DNA from: Actinomycetota bacterium
GTDB lineage: Bacteria; Actinomycetota; Acidimicrobiia; Acidimicrobiales; JAJPHE01
Assembly (NCBI GenBank): GCA_027315345.1
Contig: DAHUYE010000085.1
Location: forward strand, 1 to 64,000
Direction of reading: 5' to 3'
DNA: 64,000 nucleotides
The translations under genes and the position numbers were made by a program. The notes below the pieces were generated by a model that was given only the letters and a program-made list of their open reading frames with translations, ran no database searches and was not told where the DNA came from. Below are positions 43,657-52,938 of this stretch, in pieces (position 1 is the first letter of the stretch; each line of letters starts with the position of its first letter).

Positions 43657-46013
43657 CGCCGGGCTCTCCCGGCCAGGCGGGGGGCGAGGGGGAGGAGGGG
43701 AGTGGAATAGCCGGGCGCTTTGGGCCACTCCTCGGTGTGCCAGCCCCGTTTTCGGGCGATGGTGGCCAGCTTCACCTCGGCGTTGACGGCCACGGGATGG
43801 CCGGCGGCCTCCAGCATGGGCAGGTCGCTGGCCGAGTCGGCGTAGGCCACCGATTGCTCGAGATCGAGTCCGTGGGTGCGGGCGTAGTCGGCCATGATCT
43901 GGGCCCGGGCCTCACCGGTGGGGGGTCCCTGCTCCAACTCACCGGTCAGGCGGCCGGCGCGGGTTGAGAGGCGGGCGCAGATGACTTCGTCGAAGAGCTC
44001 CTGGAAGGGCTCGACCACTATGTCCAGCGCTCCGGTGATGAGCAGGGTCTTGTGCCCCAGGGCGCGGTGCTGGCGGACCCGGCGGATGCCGTCGGGGAAG
44101 GACTTGGCCAGCAGCAGGGTGTGGAACAACTCGTGGGCCTCGGCCCGCAGCTCCTCGACGTCGGCGCCCTCGTAGCGGCGGTAGAAGTGGCGCAGGAAGT
44201 CGCCCCGGTCCTTGCGGTCCAGAGCCAGGAGGGAAGGGCCCTCCCGCAGGGCGCGCACGGTGAAGCCGAGGCGGTCCCGGTCCTTCATGCGGCGGGTGGC
44301 CAGCCAGGAGTAGGACTCGACCACGTTGGAGGCGATGAGGGTGTTCTCCAGGTCGAACACGGCCATGTGGCGGTCGGGGGAGAGAACGGCGCGCCGGCCC
44401 CGCTCCTCCCGGTTGGGAGTGCTCCGGCGCCCCGGCGCCGAGCGCACCCGGGCGTGGGTGACGATGGACGGCAGGTGAACGCCCTGCACATAGGAGTCCC
44501 ACTCCAGGGCGCGGGGATCGAAGGCGAAGGCCTCCCGGTCCTCGGCATCGGTGCGGTCCCAGAGTTCGAGCAGGCGATCGACCAGGAAGCGGGCCTCGGT
44601 CTCGGTGTAGGCGCCGTAGAGGCGCACATAACCCAGAGCGCGGTCGACCTGGTTGCGCCGTTCCTCCAGGTTGGCGGTCCAGGCCGCCTGCTTGCCCCGG
44701 AGCGGGAGGCTGCGGCTGACCTTGTCGGCCGTGGTCAGGGTGCGATCCAGGCGCTCGAGCTGGCGGGTGACCTTCCCCCGGCCCGGAAACGCCCAACGCG
44801 GGGCCACGATGGGCTGGCCGTCGGCGTCGTAGAGAGGGTTCTCGGCGAAGTAGTCCTGGACCAGATCCACCAGCCTCCGGTAGCGCAGGGGATTGGTGGC
44901 CCCGGAGGCGACCTGGTACACGGACGGCCCGGCCGGGTCGGGGCCGTTGGCGGCCACGGCCAGGATGGCGGCCACCACCAGGTCGACGGGGATGACGTCG
45001 ACCACGCCCTCGGGGATGCCGGGGAAGGACTTGAGCAGGCCCCGGGCGTAGGAGATGATCACCGGCTCGGCCATCCGGAAGCCGCGGATCCAGCCCGGCC
45101 GGGGTTCGGCCAGGGCCGACTCGATGATGGAGGGGCGCACGATGCTGACCGGGACGTCGCCGCGGGTCTCCAGCAGGGCCCGCTCCCCCAGGGCCTTGGT
45201 GTAGGGGTAGGCGTCGGGCCAGCCCAGCGACTGGGCCCGGGCCACGCCGGCGTCGACCATGGCCTTGCTCACCCAGTCCTGGCGGATGCGCTCGGTGCGC
45301 TCGGCCAGCAGCGGGACGCCGGCGGCGCCCAGTTCCTGACGGGCCTGCTTGTGGAAGCGGGTCAGCTGGGCGGGCTCCCGGCTGGCCGCCTCCCGGTCGG
45401 CCCGGACCCGGCGGGCGGCGTCGACTTCCTCCCGCCAGGAGACGTCGGGGGAGAAAGGCGTTTCCGACAGGGGCAGTTCCGGGCTGTCGCCCCTTCGGGT
45501 GCCGGCCACGTAGGCGGTGGACACGGCGATGAGGTGGCCGGGGGATCCGGTGGCGCCGGCCGGAGCGTCGGTGGCGGCACCGGCGGCCCGACGCATGGCC
45601 TCGGCCAGCCGGGAGGGGCCGAGCAGGTTCACCTCGACGGCGGCGTCGAGGGGCGAATCGAAGCTGACGCTGGCGGCGGAGTGGATGACGGTGTCACAGC
45701 CGGCCAGGATCTCCAGGCCGGCCTCATCCAGGCCCAGGCCATCGGTGCCCACGTCCCCGGCCATGACCAGTAGGCGCCGGTCGATCTCGGCGTCGAAGCG
45801 GTCGCCCCACTCCCGGCGCAGGCGGTCGAAGCAGTCGTTGCGGATGATCTCCCGCCGGACGCGATCCTCTGCTCCCCGCCGGCCGGGGCGGACCAGGACG
45901 GCCACCTCCAGGTCGGGCACGGAGCGAAGCATCCGCTCGACGAGGGCTGTGCCGAGGAAGCCCGTCCCCCCGGTCAGCCCGATGCGGCGGCCGGTGAGGG
46001 CCTCTCTGATCAC
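43653..46013 (-). CDS. fatty acyl reductase (NAD_binding_4) fused to HAD-IB domain
   Basis: A 786-residue fusion. Residues 1-400 are an extended SDR of the fatty acyl-CoA reductase type: LTGGTGFLGTALVER (NADPH), VSTAYVAGT and the catalytic YPYTKALGE. A C-terminal FAR-like helical region goes to about 530. Residues 550-780 are a HAD-IB phosphatase with FDLENTL, where the nucleophile Asp554 is kept but the second Asp is Glu556. The Mg motif ADSASDLPML is also kept. It could make fatty alcohol and dephosphorylate a lipid phosphate. First of the four coupled genes, 43 bp after the small membrane protein. Confidence 0.85.
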   Translation of the reverse strand: MIREALTGRRIGLTGGTGFLGTALVERMLRSVPDLEVAVLVRPGRRGAEDRVRREIIRNDCFDRLRREWGDRFDAEIDRRLLVMAGDVGTDGLGLDEAGLEILAGCDTVIHSAASVSFDSPLDAAVEVNLLGPSRLAEAMRRAAGAATDAPAGATGSPGHLIAVSTAYVAGTRRGDSPELPLSETPFSPDVSWREEVDAARRVRADREAASREPAQLTRFHKQARQELGAAGVPLLAERTERIRQDWVSKAMVDAGVARAQSLGWPDAYPYTKALGERALLETRGDVPVSIVRPSIIESALAEPRPGWIRGFRMAEPVIISYARGLLKSFPGIPEGVVDVIPVDLVVAAILAVAANGPDPAGPSVYQVASGATNPLRYRRLVDLVQDYFAENPLYDADGQPIVAPRWAFPGRGKVTRQLERLDRTLTTADKVSRSLPLRGKQAAWTANLEERRNQVDRALGYVRLYGAYTETEARFLVDRLLELWDRTDAEDREAFAFDPRALEWDSYVQGVHLPSIVTHARVRSAPGRRSTPNREERGRRAVLSPDRHMAVFDLENTLIASNVVESYSWLATRRMKDRDRLGFTVRALREGPSLLALDRKDRGDFLRHFYRRYEGADVEELRAEAHELFHTLLLAKSFPDGIRRVRQHRALGHKTLLITGALDIVVEPFQELFDEVICARLSTRAGRLTGELEQGPPTGEARAQIMADYARTHGLDLEQSVAYADSASDLPMLEAAGHPVAVNAEVKLATIARKRGWHTEEWPKAPGYSTPLLPLAPRLAGRARR

Positions 46014-46056
46014 GTCAACTGCCTACCATCGCCCGACCGGCGGGGGCGAGATGACC

Positions 46057-46641
46057 TCACCGCTTACGGCCCTTGGCCGCCGGCGGGGTGTAGCGCTTGC
46101 TCGGGGTACGGCGTTTGGGCGCCGGCTCAGGTTGGCGGCCCCGGGCCCCCCGGGCCCCCCGGGCCGGCCGCGGCGCCCGGGCGGGCCGGCTGCCACCGGC
46201 CCCGGTCGTTCCGGTCCCCCGTTCGGCGGCCAGGCGCAGGCGGGTGGCCTTGGAACTGCGGAAGAGGAGCCAGGCCCCCAGGGCGATATAGATGAAGCCG
46301 AGGATCTGGCCCATGCCGAAGGCGGCCAGCAGGCTGATCACGGCGGCCACGGTGCGCCGGCCGAAGCGGGCCGCCCCGGCCAGCAGGACGAACACGGCCA
46401 GGCCGATGGTCAGGGTCAGGGCGGCCGAGACGTGAGTGGTGGCGGTGGCCTTGCCCGAGTGGGTCTGGGCGGCCGGGACCAGCAGGAAATAGATGGTGAT
46501 GCCCAGGGCGAAGACGGCGCCGCCGTAGACCGCCAGCTGCTCGTTCTGGGTCATGTCCCGGCGCAGACGCCCCAGCCGGCCCGGGCGAGGCTCCGGGGCC
46601 CCGACGGGGTCCTCGCCCTCGGTCCACTCCCCGTCGGTCAC
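46057..46641 (-). CDS. membrane protein with basic Arg/Pro-rich tail
   Basis: A 194-residue protein with three or four hydrophobic segments (LAVYGGAVFALGITIYFLLV, ALTLTIGLAVFVLLAG, AAVISLLAAFGMGQILGFIY) and a cytosolic tail of about 60 residues rich in Arg, Ala and Pro. The GTG at 46641 is the likely start. It lies between the AGPS-like gene (20 bp) and the reductase-HAD gene (43 bp), so it may be part of the same operon. No family recognised. Confidence 0.65.
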   Translation of the reverse strand: MTDGEWTEGEDPVGAPEPRPGRLGRLRRDMTQNEQLAVYGGAVFALGITIYFLLVPAAQTHSGKATATTHVSAALTLTIGLAVFVLLAGAARFGRRTVAAVISLLAAFGMGQILGFIYIALGAWLLFRSSKATRLRLAAERGTGTTGAGGSRPARAPRPARGARGARGRQPEPAPKRRTPSKRYTPPAAKGRKR

Positions 46642-46661
46642 CCGGACAAGCTACCGGCGGG

Positions 46662-48323
46662 TCAGGGATCGATCAGGACTCCGGGGTTCAGAATCCCGGC
46701 CGGGTCCAGGCCGGCCTTGGCGGCCCGGAGGGCCCGGCCGAACAGTTCCGGGCGCTGGCGGTCGTACCAGGGCCGGTGATCCCGACCCACGGCGTGATGG
46801 TGGGTGATGGTCCCCCCGTGGGTCAGGATGGCCTCGGCGGCGGCGGCCTTGACCTCATCCCACTGGGTGATCTCGGATCCGGGCCGGCCCGGGCCGAGGA
46901 CGCTGAAGTAGGGCGCCGGCCCGTCCGGATAGACGTGGGTGAAGCGACAGGTGATCCAGCCGTCCCCGCAGACCTGGCCGAGGGCCCGGGTCACGGCCTC
47001 GGTCACCCCGGCGTGGAGGGCCTCGAAGCGGTCCCAGGTGCAGGCCGTCTCGAAGGTCTCCACGATCATGGACATGGCCACCAGGGCGTCCCGCCCGTAT
47101 GGAGCCCGGATGAAGGCGTTGCGCCAGGCGCCCACGGCATCGGCGGCGCCCGCCGGGCCGGAGGGGACGGCCGGGGCCGAGGTGGCGGCCGGGGAGCCCG
47201 AGCCGGGGCCGGCGTCGGCCGGAGCCGGGCCGGAGGAGCGGGGGCCCTCGGGGCAGGTGCCGCCGTGGTCGGCGCAGAGTTCGAGGGCCCGGGCCATCGG
47301 GACGTCGACGGGGTGGTCGGCGGACTCGAAGCCCAGGACGAGGAGGCTCACCCCGCCCCCGGAGCCGGCCGACATGGCCGCCTCGGTCTCATCCAGGAGG
47401 CGGCAGTTGGTCGGGTCGAGCCCGGCCTGGACCACAGCCCGGGTGGCCGACACGGCATCGGCGTAGCGGGTGAAGCGCACCCCGGCCGAGGCCCGCCACC
47501 GGGGCCGGTCCTGTAGGCGCATCCACGCCTCGGTGATGACCCCGAGGATCCCCTCGGAGCCGAGCAGGAGCCGGTCGGGGGATGGACCGGCCCCGGAACC
47601 GGGGAGCCGGCGGGATTCGTAGATACCGGCCGGGGTGACGGCCCGGATGGACTCGGTGAAGTCATCGATGTGGGTTCGGGCGGTGGCGTAGTGGCCGCCG
47701 GAACGGGTGGCCAGCCAGCCGCCCAGGCTGGAGAACTCAAACGATTGAGGGAAGTGACGCAGGGTCAGGCCCTGGGGCCGGAGGGTGTCCTCCAGGGCCG
47801 GGCCGAGGATCCCGGCCTGGATGCGGGCGGCCCGGGAGGTCCGGTCCACCTCCAGGACCTGATTCAGGCGGCCGAGGTCCATGGACACGACCCCGGTATG
47901 TCCCTGGTCGGGGCACTCGACCCCACCGACCACCGAGGAGCCCCCGCCGTAGGGCACGACCAGCACATCGGCCGAAGTGGCCCAATCGAGGATGGCGGAG
48001 ACGGTTGATTCGTCGGAGGGGAAGGCGACCAGGTCGGGGGGGTGGTCCAGCTGGCCGCGGAAACCCCTGACCACGTCGCGGTAGGACTTCCCGTAGGTGT
48101 GCCCGGCCCGGTCGTAGGGGTCATCGGAGAAGGCGGCGGCCAGAGGGGCGGGGGGATGCAGCCGGGGCGGGGGGAGGGTCAGGTCCTCGAGACGGGCCGG
48201 ACTGGCCACGGCGAAGTCATGGCCGGGGAAGCGGGCCCGGAAGCCGGCCGCCATCGATTCCGTCTGGCGCTCGTCGGGCCGCATGCCCTCGACGCCCCAA
48301 CCCCACCATGATCGGCGTGCCAT
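46662..48323 (-). CDS. agpS: alkyl-dihydroxyacetonephosphate synthase-like FAD enzyme
   Basis: A 553-residue FAD-binding oxidase/transferase of the AGPS type, which swaps the acyl chain of acyl-DHAP for a fatty alcohol and so forms the ether bond. Supporting motifs: WWGWG at the N-terminus, YGGGSSVVGGVE (PP-loop, about 125-136), HFPQSFEFSSLGGWLATRSGG, and THHHAVGRDHRPWY near the C-terminus, matching the HHH cluster essential in human AGPS. A Pro/Gly/Ala-rich insert of about 40 residues lies near 360-400. The start is ATG at 48323. It is divergent from the amidase gene. A related glycolate-oxidase-like activity cannot be ruled out. Confidence 0.82.
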   Translation of the reverse strand: MARRSWWGWGVEGMRPDERQTESMAAGFRARFPGHDFAVASPARLEDLTLPPPRLHPPAPLAAAFSDDPYDRAGHTYGKSYRDVVRGFRGQLDHPPDLVAFPSDESTVSAILDWATSADVLVVPYGGGSSVVGGVECPDQGHTGVVSMDLGRLNQVLEVDRTSRAARIQAGILGPALEDTLRPQGLTLRHFPQSFEFSSLGGWLATRSGGHYATARTHIDDFTESIRAVTPAGIYESRRLPGSGAGPSPDRLLLGSEGILGVITEAWMRLQDRPRWRASAGVRFTRYADAVSATRAVVQAGLDPTNCRLLDETEAAMSAGSGGGVSLLVLGFESADHPVDVPMARALELCADHGGTCPEGPRSSGPAPADAGPGSGSPAATSAPAVPSGPAGAADAVGAWRNAFIRAPYGRDALVAMSMIVETFETACTWDRFEALHAGVTEAVTRALGQVCGDGWITCRFTHVYPDGPAPYFSVLGPGRPGSEITQWDEVKAAAAEAILTHGGTITHHHAVGRDHRPWYDRQRPELFGRALRAAKAGLDPAGILNPGVLIDP

Positions 48324-48391
48324 GAGCGGGAGGGTATCCGGGGAGCGGCCGGCCCCACCCGGGGACGCTCAACCTGCATAGGCTCGCCCGA

Positions 48392-49795
48392 ATGGACTTC
48401 CGTAAGGAGACCCTGGCCGGTCTGGCCGCCCAGGTCCGATCCCGTTCCGTGTCGGCCCGGGAGCTCACCCAGCTGGCTCTCGACCGTATTGAGGAGCTCA
48501 ACGACCGCATCAACGCCTTCGTGGCCGTCGATCCCGAAGGGGCTCTGGCCGCCGCCGCCGACATCGATGAGCGGGTGGCCCGGGGCGAAGACGTCGGGGA
48601 GCTGGCCGGCATCCCCATCGGGGTCAAGGACCTGGAGGACGCCCGGGGGCTGGTGACCACCCGGGGCTCGGCCGCCTTCTGCGACGCCGGGCCGGCCGCG
48701 TCGGACTCCGTGCTGGTGAGCCGGTTGCGGGCGGCCGGCTGCGTGGTGGTGGGCAAGACCAACACCCCTGAGCTGGGCTGGAAGGGCGAGACCGACAACA
48801 TGGTCTTCGGGGCCACCCGCAATCCGTGGCGCACCGAGAACAGCCCGGGAGGATCATCGGGGGGAACGGGAGCGGCCCTGGCGGCCGGGATGATCCCGCT
48901 CGGTACCGGCTCGGATGGCGGAGGCTCCATCCGCATCCCGGCCTCGGCCTGCGGACTGTCCGGGTTCAAGCCCTCCCTGGGGCGCGTCCCCTCCGGCGGT
49001 ACGACGCCACCCGGGTGGGGTCAGCTGTCCACCAAGGGACCCATGGCCAGGACGGTGGCGGACACGGCCCTGGCCCTGGATGCGGTCATCGGTCCCGATC
49101 CGACCGATCTCAACTCCCTGCCCATGCCGGAGCCGTCCTGGCTCGGTGCCATCGAGGGCGCCCACCTTCCCTCCAAGGTCATCTGGTCTCCGACCCTCGG
49201 CTACGCCGAGGTGGACGCGGAGGTGCTCGACATATGCGGCCGGGCCCTCAACGTGGCGGCCGATCTGGGGGCGGAGGTGATCCAGATGGACTCGGTCTTC
49301 CATGAGGATCCGGTGGGCGCCTGGCTGGTGCTGGTCACGGCCGGCAACATCCGCACCCTGGAGCCCTTCCGGGGGACCGAGGTGTGGTCGAGGATCGATC
49401 CGGGCCTGGTGGACCAGATGGAGTGGGGGTCGCGCCTCACCGGCGCCGATGTCATCCGGGCCCAGGATGCCTGCCACACCCTCAACCTCGACCTGGTGGA
49501 GATCTTCCATCAGGCCAGGCTCCTCATCACCCCGACCATGGCGGCGGCCCCTCCCATCAGCGGGGAGGTCGGGACCATCGGCGGCCGGCCCGATCCGAAC
49601 TGGGTCCGCTTCACCTACCCGTTCAACATGACCCGGTCCCCGGCCGCCACCGTGTGCTGTGGCTTCACCGCCGGCGGCCTGCCGGTGGGCCTGCAGATAG
49701 TCGGCCCCCAGCACGCCGATCTGGTCGTGCTCCGGGCCGCCGCCGCCCTGGAGCGGGCCCTCGACCTCGATGCGGTGGCCCCGGTCGACAACTGA
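48392..49795 (+). CDS. amidase, AS family
   Basis: A 467-residue amidase with the Ser-cisSer-Lys triad: Lys in GIPIGVKDLEDA, the cis-Ser in GSDGGGSIRIPAS and the nucleophile region NSPGGSSGGTGAAL. Length normal. ATG at 48392 without a clear ribosome site. It hydrolyses an amide of unknown identity. Divergent from the AGPS-like gene and followed by an amidohydrolase. Confidence 0.9.
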   Translation: MDFRKETLAGLAAQVRSRSVSARELTQLALDRIEELNDRINAFVAVDPEGALAAAADIDERVARGEDVGELAGIPIGVKDLEDARGLVTTRGSAAFCDAGPAASDSVLVSRLRAAGCVVVGKTNTPELGWKGETDNMVFGATRNPWRTENSPGGSSGGTGAALAAGMIPLGTGSDGGGSIRIPASACGLSGFKPSLGRVPSGGTTPPGWGQLSTKGPMARTVADTALALDAVIGPDPTDLNSLPMPEPSWLGAIEGAHLPSKVIWSPTLGYAEVDAEVLDICGRALNVAADLGAEVIQMDSVFHEDPVGAWLVLVTAGNIRTLEPFRGTEVWSRIDPGLVDQMEWGSRLTGADVIRAQDACHTLNLDLVEIFHQARLLITPTMAAAPPISGEVGTIGGRPDPNWVRFTYPFNMTRSPAATVCCGFTAGGLPVGLQIVGPQHADLVVLRAAAALERALDLDAVAPVDN

Positions 49796-49870
49796 GCACC
49801 CCCGGGTGCCAAGCTGGGCCCAGGTGACCGCCGGCCATACCGGGCGGCGTCCATCAGAGGGGGAGTACAG

Positions 49871-51061
49871 ATGACTTACGCCGGAGCCCGGGAGATCCTC
49901 GACGCCGACAGCCACGTGATGGAGCTGGGGGACTTCCTGGACGACTTCATCGAGCCGGGCCAGGCCGATCGGCTCAGGCGCCGGGGCATGGAGGCACTGG
50001 CCCCGGTGTTCGAGCAGGCCGTGCGGCGGGCCGAGCGGCGCCGGAGCGATCCGGGGATGGCGGCCAAGGCGGAAGAGGCCCTGATGGCCGACAAGGGTTG
50101 GATGGCCATGGGCGGCTTCGACCCGGCCGAGAGGAGCCGGGTGCTGGACCTGCTCGGCTTCCAGGGTCAGCTGGTCTTCGCCACCTTCGCCACCTCCATG
50201 TTCTCCCTGCCCCGCAGCCCACACCGCTACAGCGACAAGTCGGAGCTGGCCGCCGACCTTGATCTCCTCTACGCCGGCTGCCAGGCCCAGAACAAGGCCA
50301 TGAACAACTTCTGCGCCACCGATGATCGTCTCCTGCCGGTCGGCTATGTGTCGCTCATCGACCCGGTCCGGGCGGCGGCGGCGGCGGCAGAGGCCATCGC
50401 TGACGGGGCCGCCGCCGTCATGGTGCCTTCGACGGCGGCCGGGGACCTGGCTCCGACCCATCCCGACCTGGACGTCTTCTGGGACACCTTGCAGCGGCGC
50501 GACATTCCCTTCGTCCTCCACGTGGGCGGCGGCGGGCGTCTCCTGGACCGGGCCTTCCACAACAACGCCATGCCCGTCACCGACCACCTGGGCGGCGGGG
50601 AGAACATCCGCTCCAAGGACTACCTGGCCATCTACCACTCCCCGGCCCTGTTCCTCGGCGCCCTCATCCTGGACGGACTCTTCGACCGCTTCCCCGGACT
50701 GAGAGGCGGCTGCATCGAGCAGGGGGCGGGCTGGGTGGTGTCCTGGATGCACCACCTCGACTACGCCCAGCGGGCCTTCCGCCGCACCGAGGAGCCGTTG
50801 CAGAAGCTGGCCGATAAGCCGTCGGACTACGTCCGCCGGCACCTCAAGTTCACACCCTTCCCGGGTGAGCCGGTGGGCTGGATGATGGAGCAGGCCGGCT
50901 CCGAGCTGTTCATGTTCTCCACCGACTACCCGCATCCGGAGGGCGGCAAGGATCCGCTGGCCAAGTTCGAGGAGACCCTCACCGACATCGGGCCCGAGGA
51001 TCAGGCCCGGTTCTACGCAGGGAACATGGCCGAACTGCTCTCGGGCCGGGTGCGGGCGTAG
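49871..51061 (+). CDS. amidohydrolase (Amidohydro_2 family)
   Basis: A 396-residue TIM-barrel enzyme. The N-terminus LDADSHVME holds a DxH-like metal site, HVGGGG the next His, and FSTDYPHPEGG the catalytic Asp region. Such proteins act as hydrolases or decarboxylases on ring acids and steroid intermediates. GGGGGAG precedes the ATG. It follows the amidase by 75 bp and is probably co-transcribed. Confidence 0.88.
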   Translation: MTYAGAREILDADSHVMELGDFLDDFIEPGQADRLRRRGMEALAPVFEQAVRRAERRRSDPGMAAKAEEALMADKGWMAMGGFDPAERSRVLDLLGFQGQLVFATFATSMFSLPRSPHRYSDKSELAADLDLLYAGCQAQNKAMNNFCATDDRLLPVGYVSLIDPVRAAAAAAEAIADGAAAVMVPSTAAGDLAPTHPDLDVFWDTLQRRDIPFVLHVGGGGRLLDRAFHNNAMPVTDHLGGGENIRSKDYLAIYHSPALFLGALILDGLFDRFPGLRGGCIEQGAGWVVSWMHHLDYAQRAFRRTEEPLQKLADKPSDYVRRHLKFTPFPGEPVGWMMEQAGSELFMFSTDYPHPEGGKDPLAKFEETLTDIGPEDQARFYAGNMAELLSGRVRA

Positions 51062-51159
51062 AAGCGGAACCATGACGGGAGCCCGACGGTTCCCCTCCGA
51101 GCCCGGCCGGGCGCGACCGTGACGGAGGCACAGACCGACGACCGACGTGGTGGCCCGCT

Positions 51160-51978
51160 CTAGGATCGGTCGGTCCCGAGGGTCTCAGTGAAGAGATCGC
51201 CCTGGGCGGCCGTCGAGCCTGCCTTCCCTCCCCCCGGGCCGCGTAGAACGAAGGCAAAGGCCGCCGCCAAGACGGCTCCGGCCACCGGTCCGGCCACGTA
51301 AACCCAGTAGCCGGTGAAGGTGGTACTGACCAGGTCGGGGCCGAAGGTGCGGGCCGGGTTCATGGAGGCTCCCGACAGGGGGCTGCCCCACAGTCCGGCC
51401 AGGGCGATGTAGGACCCGACCCCGATGGCAGCGAACAGGCCGATGTTCTGAGCCCCCGAAGCGGTGCCGAGGATGACGCTGACCAGCCCCATGGTCAGGA
51501 TCAGTTCCATCCAGAAGGCGGCCAGATCGGAATGGCCGCGGGCCGGGTAGTTGGAGCCGTACATGGCCGAAACATGAAGTACGGAATGCAGGATCAGGGC
51601 GGCCAGGCTGGCCCCCACCAGCTGGGCGACGACATAGCCCGGCACCCGGCGCCAGGGAAAATCCCGGCGCAGGGCGAAGGCGATACTCACCGCCGGGTTC
51701 AGGTGGGCACCGGAAACCTTGCCCATGAACAGGATGACGGCCAGAACCGTCAGGGCCGGCGCCACTACCGCCGCCGAGTGGCTGACCGAACCAGGAAAGG
51801 CGTGGCCCATCATTCCGGCGCCGGCGGCGGCCACGACCAGCAGGAAGGTGCCGAGCAGCTCGGAGAAGAGACGCCGCCACTCCTGGCGAGGATCGTTGAA
51901 GTTGGAGATGCGCTCGGTGATGCTGTGCTCATAGCGGGCCAGGGGGCCGAGCGGGCGCGACTCGGGATGAGGTGGCAT
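51160..51978 (-). CDS. aquaporin / MIP-family channel
   Basis: A 272-residue channel with six membrane helices and both NPA boxes, HLNPAVSIAF and SMNPARTFGP. The N-terminal 35 residues and the C-terminus are polar and extended compared with AqpZ. The helix-2 end PWRRVPGYVVAQLVG is typical. Water or glycerol specificity cannot be fixed without the selectivity filter alignment. It is convergent with the amidohydrolase. Confidence 0.9.
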   Translation of the reverse strand: MPPHPESRPLGPLARYEHSITERISNFNDPRQEWRRLFSELLGTFLLVVAAAGAGMMGHAFPGSVSHSAAVVAPALTVLAVILFMGKVSGAHLNPAVSIAFALRRDFPWRRVPGYVVAQLVGASLAALILHSVLHVSAMYGSNYPARGHSDLAAFWMELILTMGLVSVILGTASGAQNIGLFAAIGVGSYIALAGLWGSPLSGASMNPARTFGPDLVSTTFTGYWVYVAGPVAGAVLAAAFAFVLRGPGGGKAGSTAAQGDLFTETLGTDRS

Positions 51979-52001
51979 TCAGATATCTATCGAGTGGAGC
52001 C

Positions 52002-52874
52002 TCACCCGGACGGCGTCAACAGTGCGCCCAGGTTGGCGAGGGGCGTGACCTGGTTGGGTGGGGGCGCCGTCACCGAGACCTGGGTTCCAAAGTCGTAGTA
52101 GTCGATGCTGACCGTTCCGGTCACTTCCGTGGTCAGGGTTCCGAGGCTGGTCCGGGTGGTGCTGGTGAGCTTCTGGCGGCGCAAGAGACCGGAGGAGTCG
52201 ATCCATACCTCCATCGAAGCCGAGCGAATGTCCGGGGCGGGAGTGCTTATTCCGTTGGTGGCTTGGAAGATGGTGCCGTAGGCATTGAGAGCCCCGAGAT
52301 CAAGGCTGAGCTGGTACTCGGTAGTGGGAACGCCTCGGACATCCTCGGAGCCGACCTGCCGGGCGCCGGTGATCCCCCGGAGCGGGAGGTTCTCCAACTC
52401 GGAGAGCGTGGCCGAGGGATCCCCGGTGGGGACCATGCCGGGGCTGACACTGGAGGAGACTGGGGAGATGGCTGGAATCGAGACCCAGGGTGTGGACAGG
52501 TGACGGCTGGCCACGAGGAGCGCCGGTAGCTTTTCATAGGCGGTTCCGCTGACGAGCCTGACCTCAGCCCCGGCGGCCACCCCCGTGCCGAAAACCAGGT
52601 CGGCCAGGTGGTTGCGGAAATCGGCCGCTCCCACGGCCATCTCGGTGATGGAGGTATGCAGGTTCGACCCGGCGGTCGTGGTGGAAATGGTCATCTCCAT
52701 CCGGGCCGTTCCGGCCGAGAGGGTTCGGGCCCCGGCCGACCGGACCGTCTGGCGGATGGCGGCCAGGCCGGGAGCGGCCGGCACGGCCACCAAGCCGATC
52801 AGATCGCCAACCACGAGACATGTCACGGCCAGCCCTGCAACCCGTCGCCATGACCGGCGGCTTCCCAATCCCAC
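52002..52874 (-). CDS. LprG/LppX-like secreted protein
   Basis: A 290-residue protein with an N-terminal membrane segment or signal peptide (AVTCLVVGDLIGLVAVPAAPGLA) and a body resembling the half-barrel of LppX/LprG lipoproteins (MEMTISTTTAGSNLHTSI, MEVWIDSSGLLRRQKLTS). No proper lipobox: Cys19 is preceded by LAVT. So it may be secreted or anchored rather than lipidated. GTG start at 52874. It lies 23 bp upstream of the aquaporin, on the same strand. Possible lipid-carrier role is inferred from the fold. Confidence 0.65.
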   Translation of the reverse strand: MGLGSRRSWRRVAGLAVTCLVVGDLIGLVAVPAAPGLAAIRQTVRSAGARTLSAGTARMEMTISTTTAGSNLHTSITEMAVGAADFRNHLADLVFGTGVAAGAEVRLVSGTAYEKLPALLVASRHLSTPWVSIPAISPVSSSVSPGMVPTGDPSATLSELENLPLRGITGARQVGSEDVRGVPTTEYQLSLDLGALNAYGTIFQATNGISTPAPDIRSASMEVWIDSSGLLRRQKLTSTTRTSLGTLTTEVTGTVSIDYYDFGTQVSVTAPPPNQVTPLANLGALLTPSG

Positions 52875-52938
52875 GACCCCAGCCTATGACTCGCTGGTTG
52901 AGCCGGCCCGGGACCTACAGCAGACCGACCCGGTCAGG

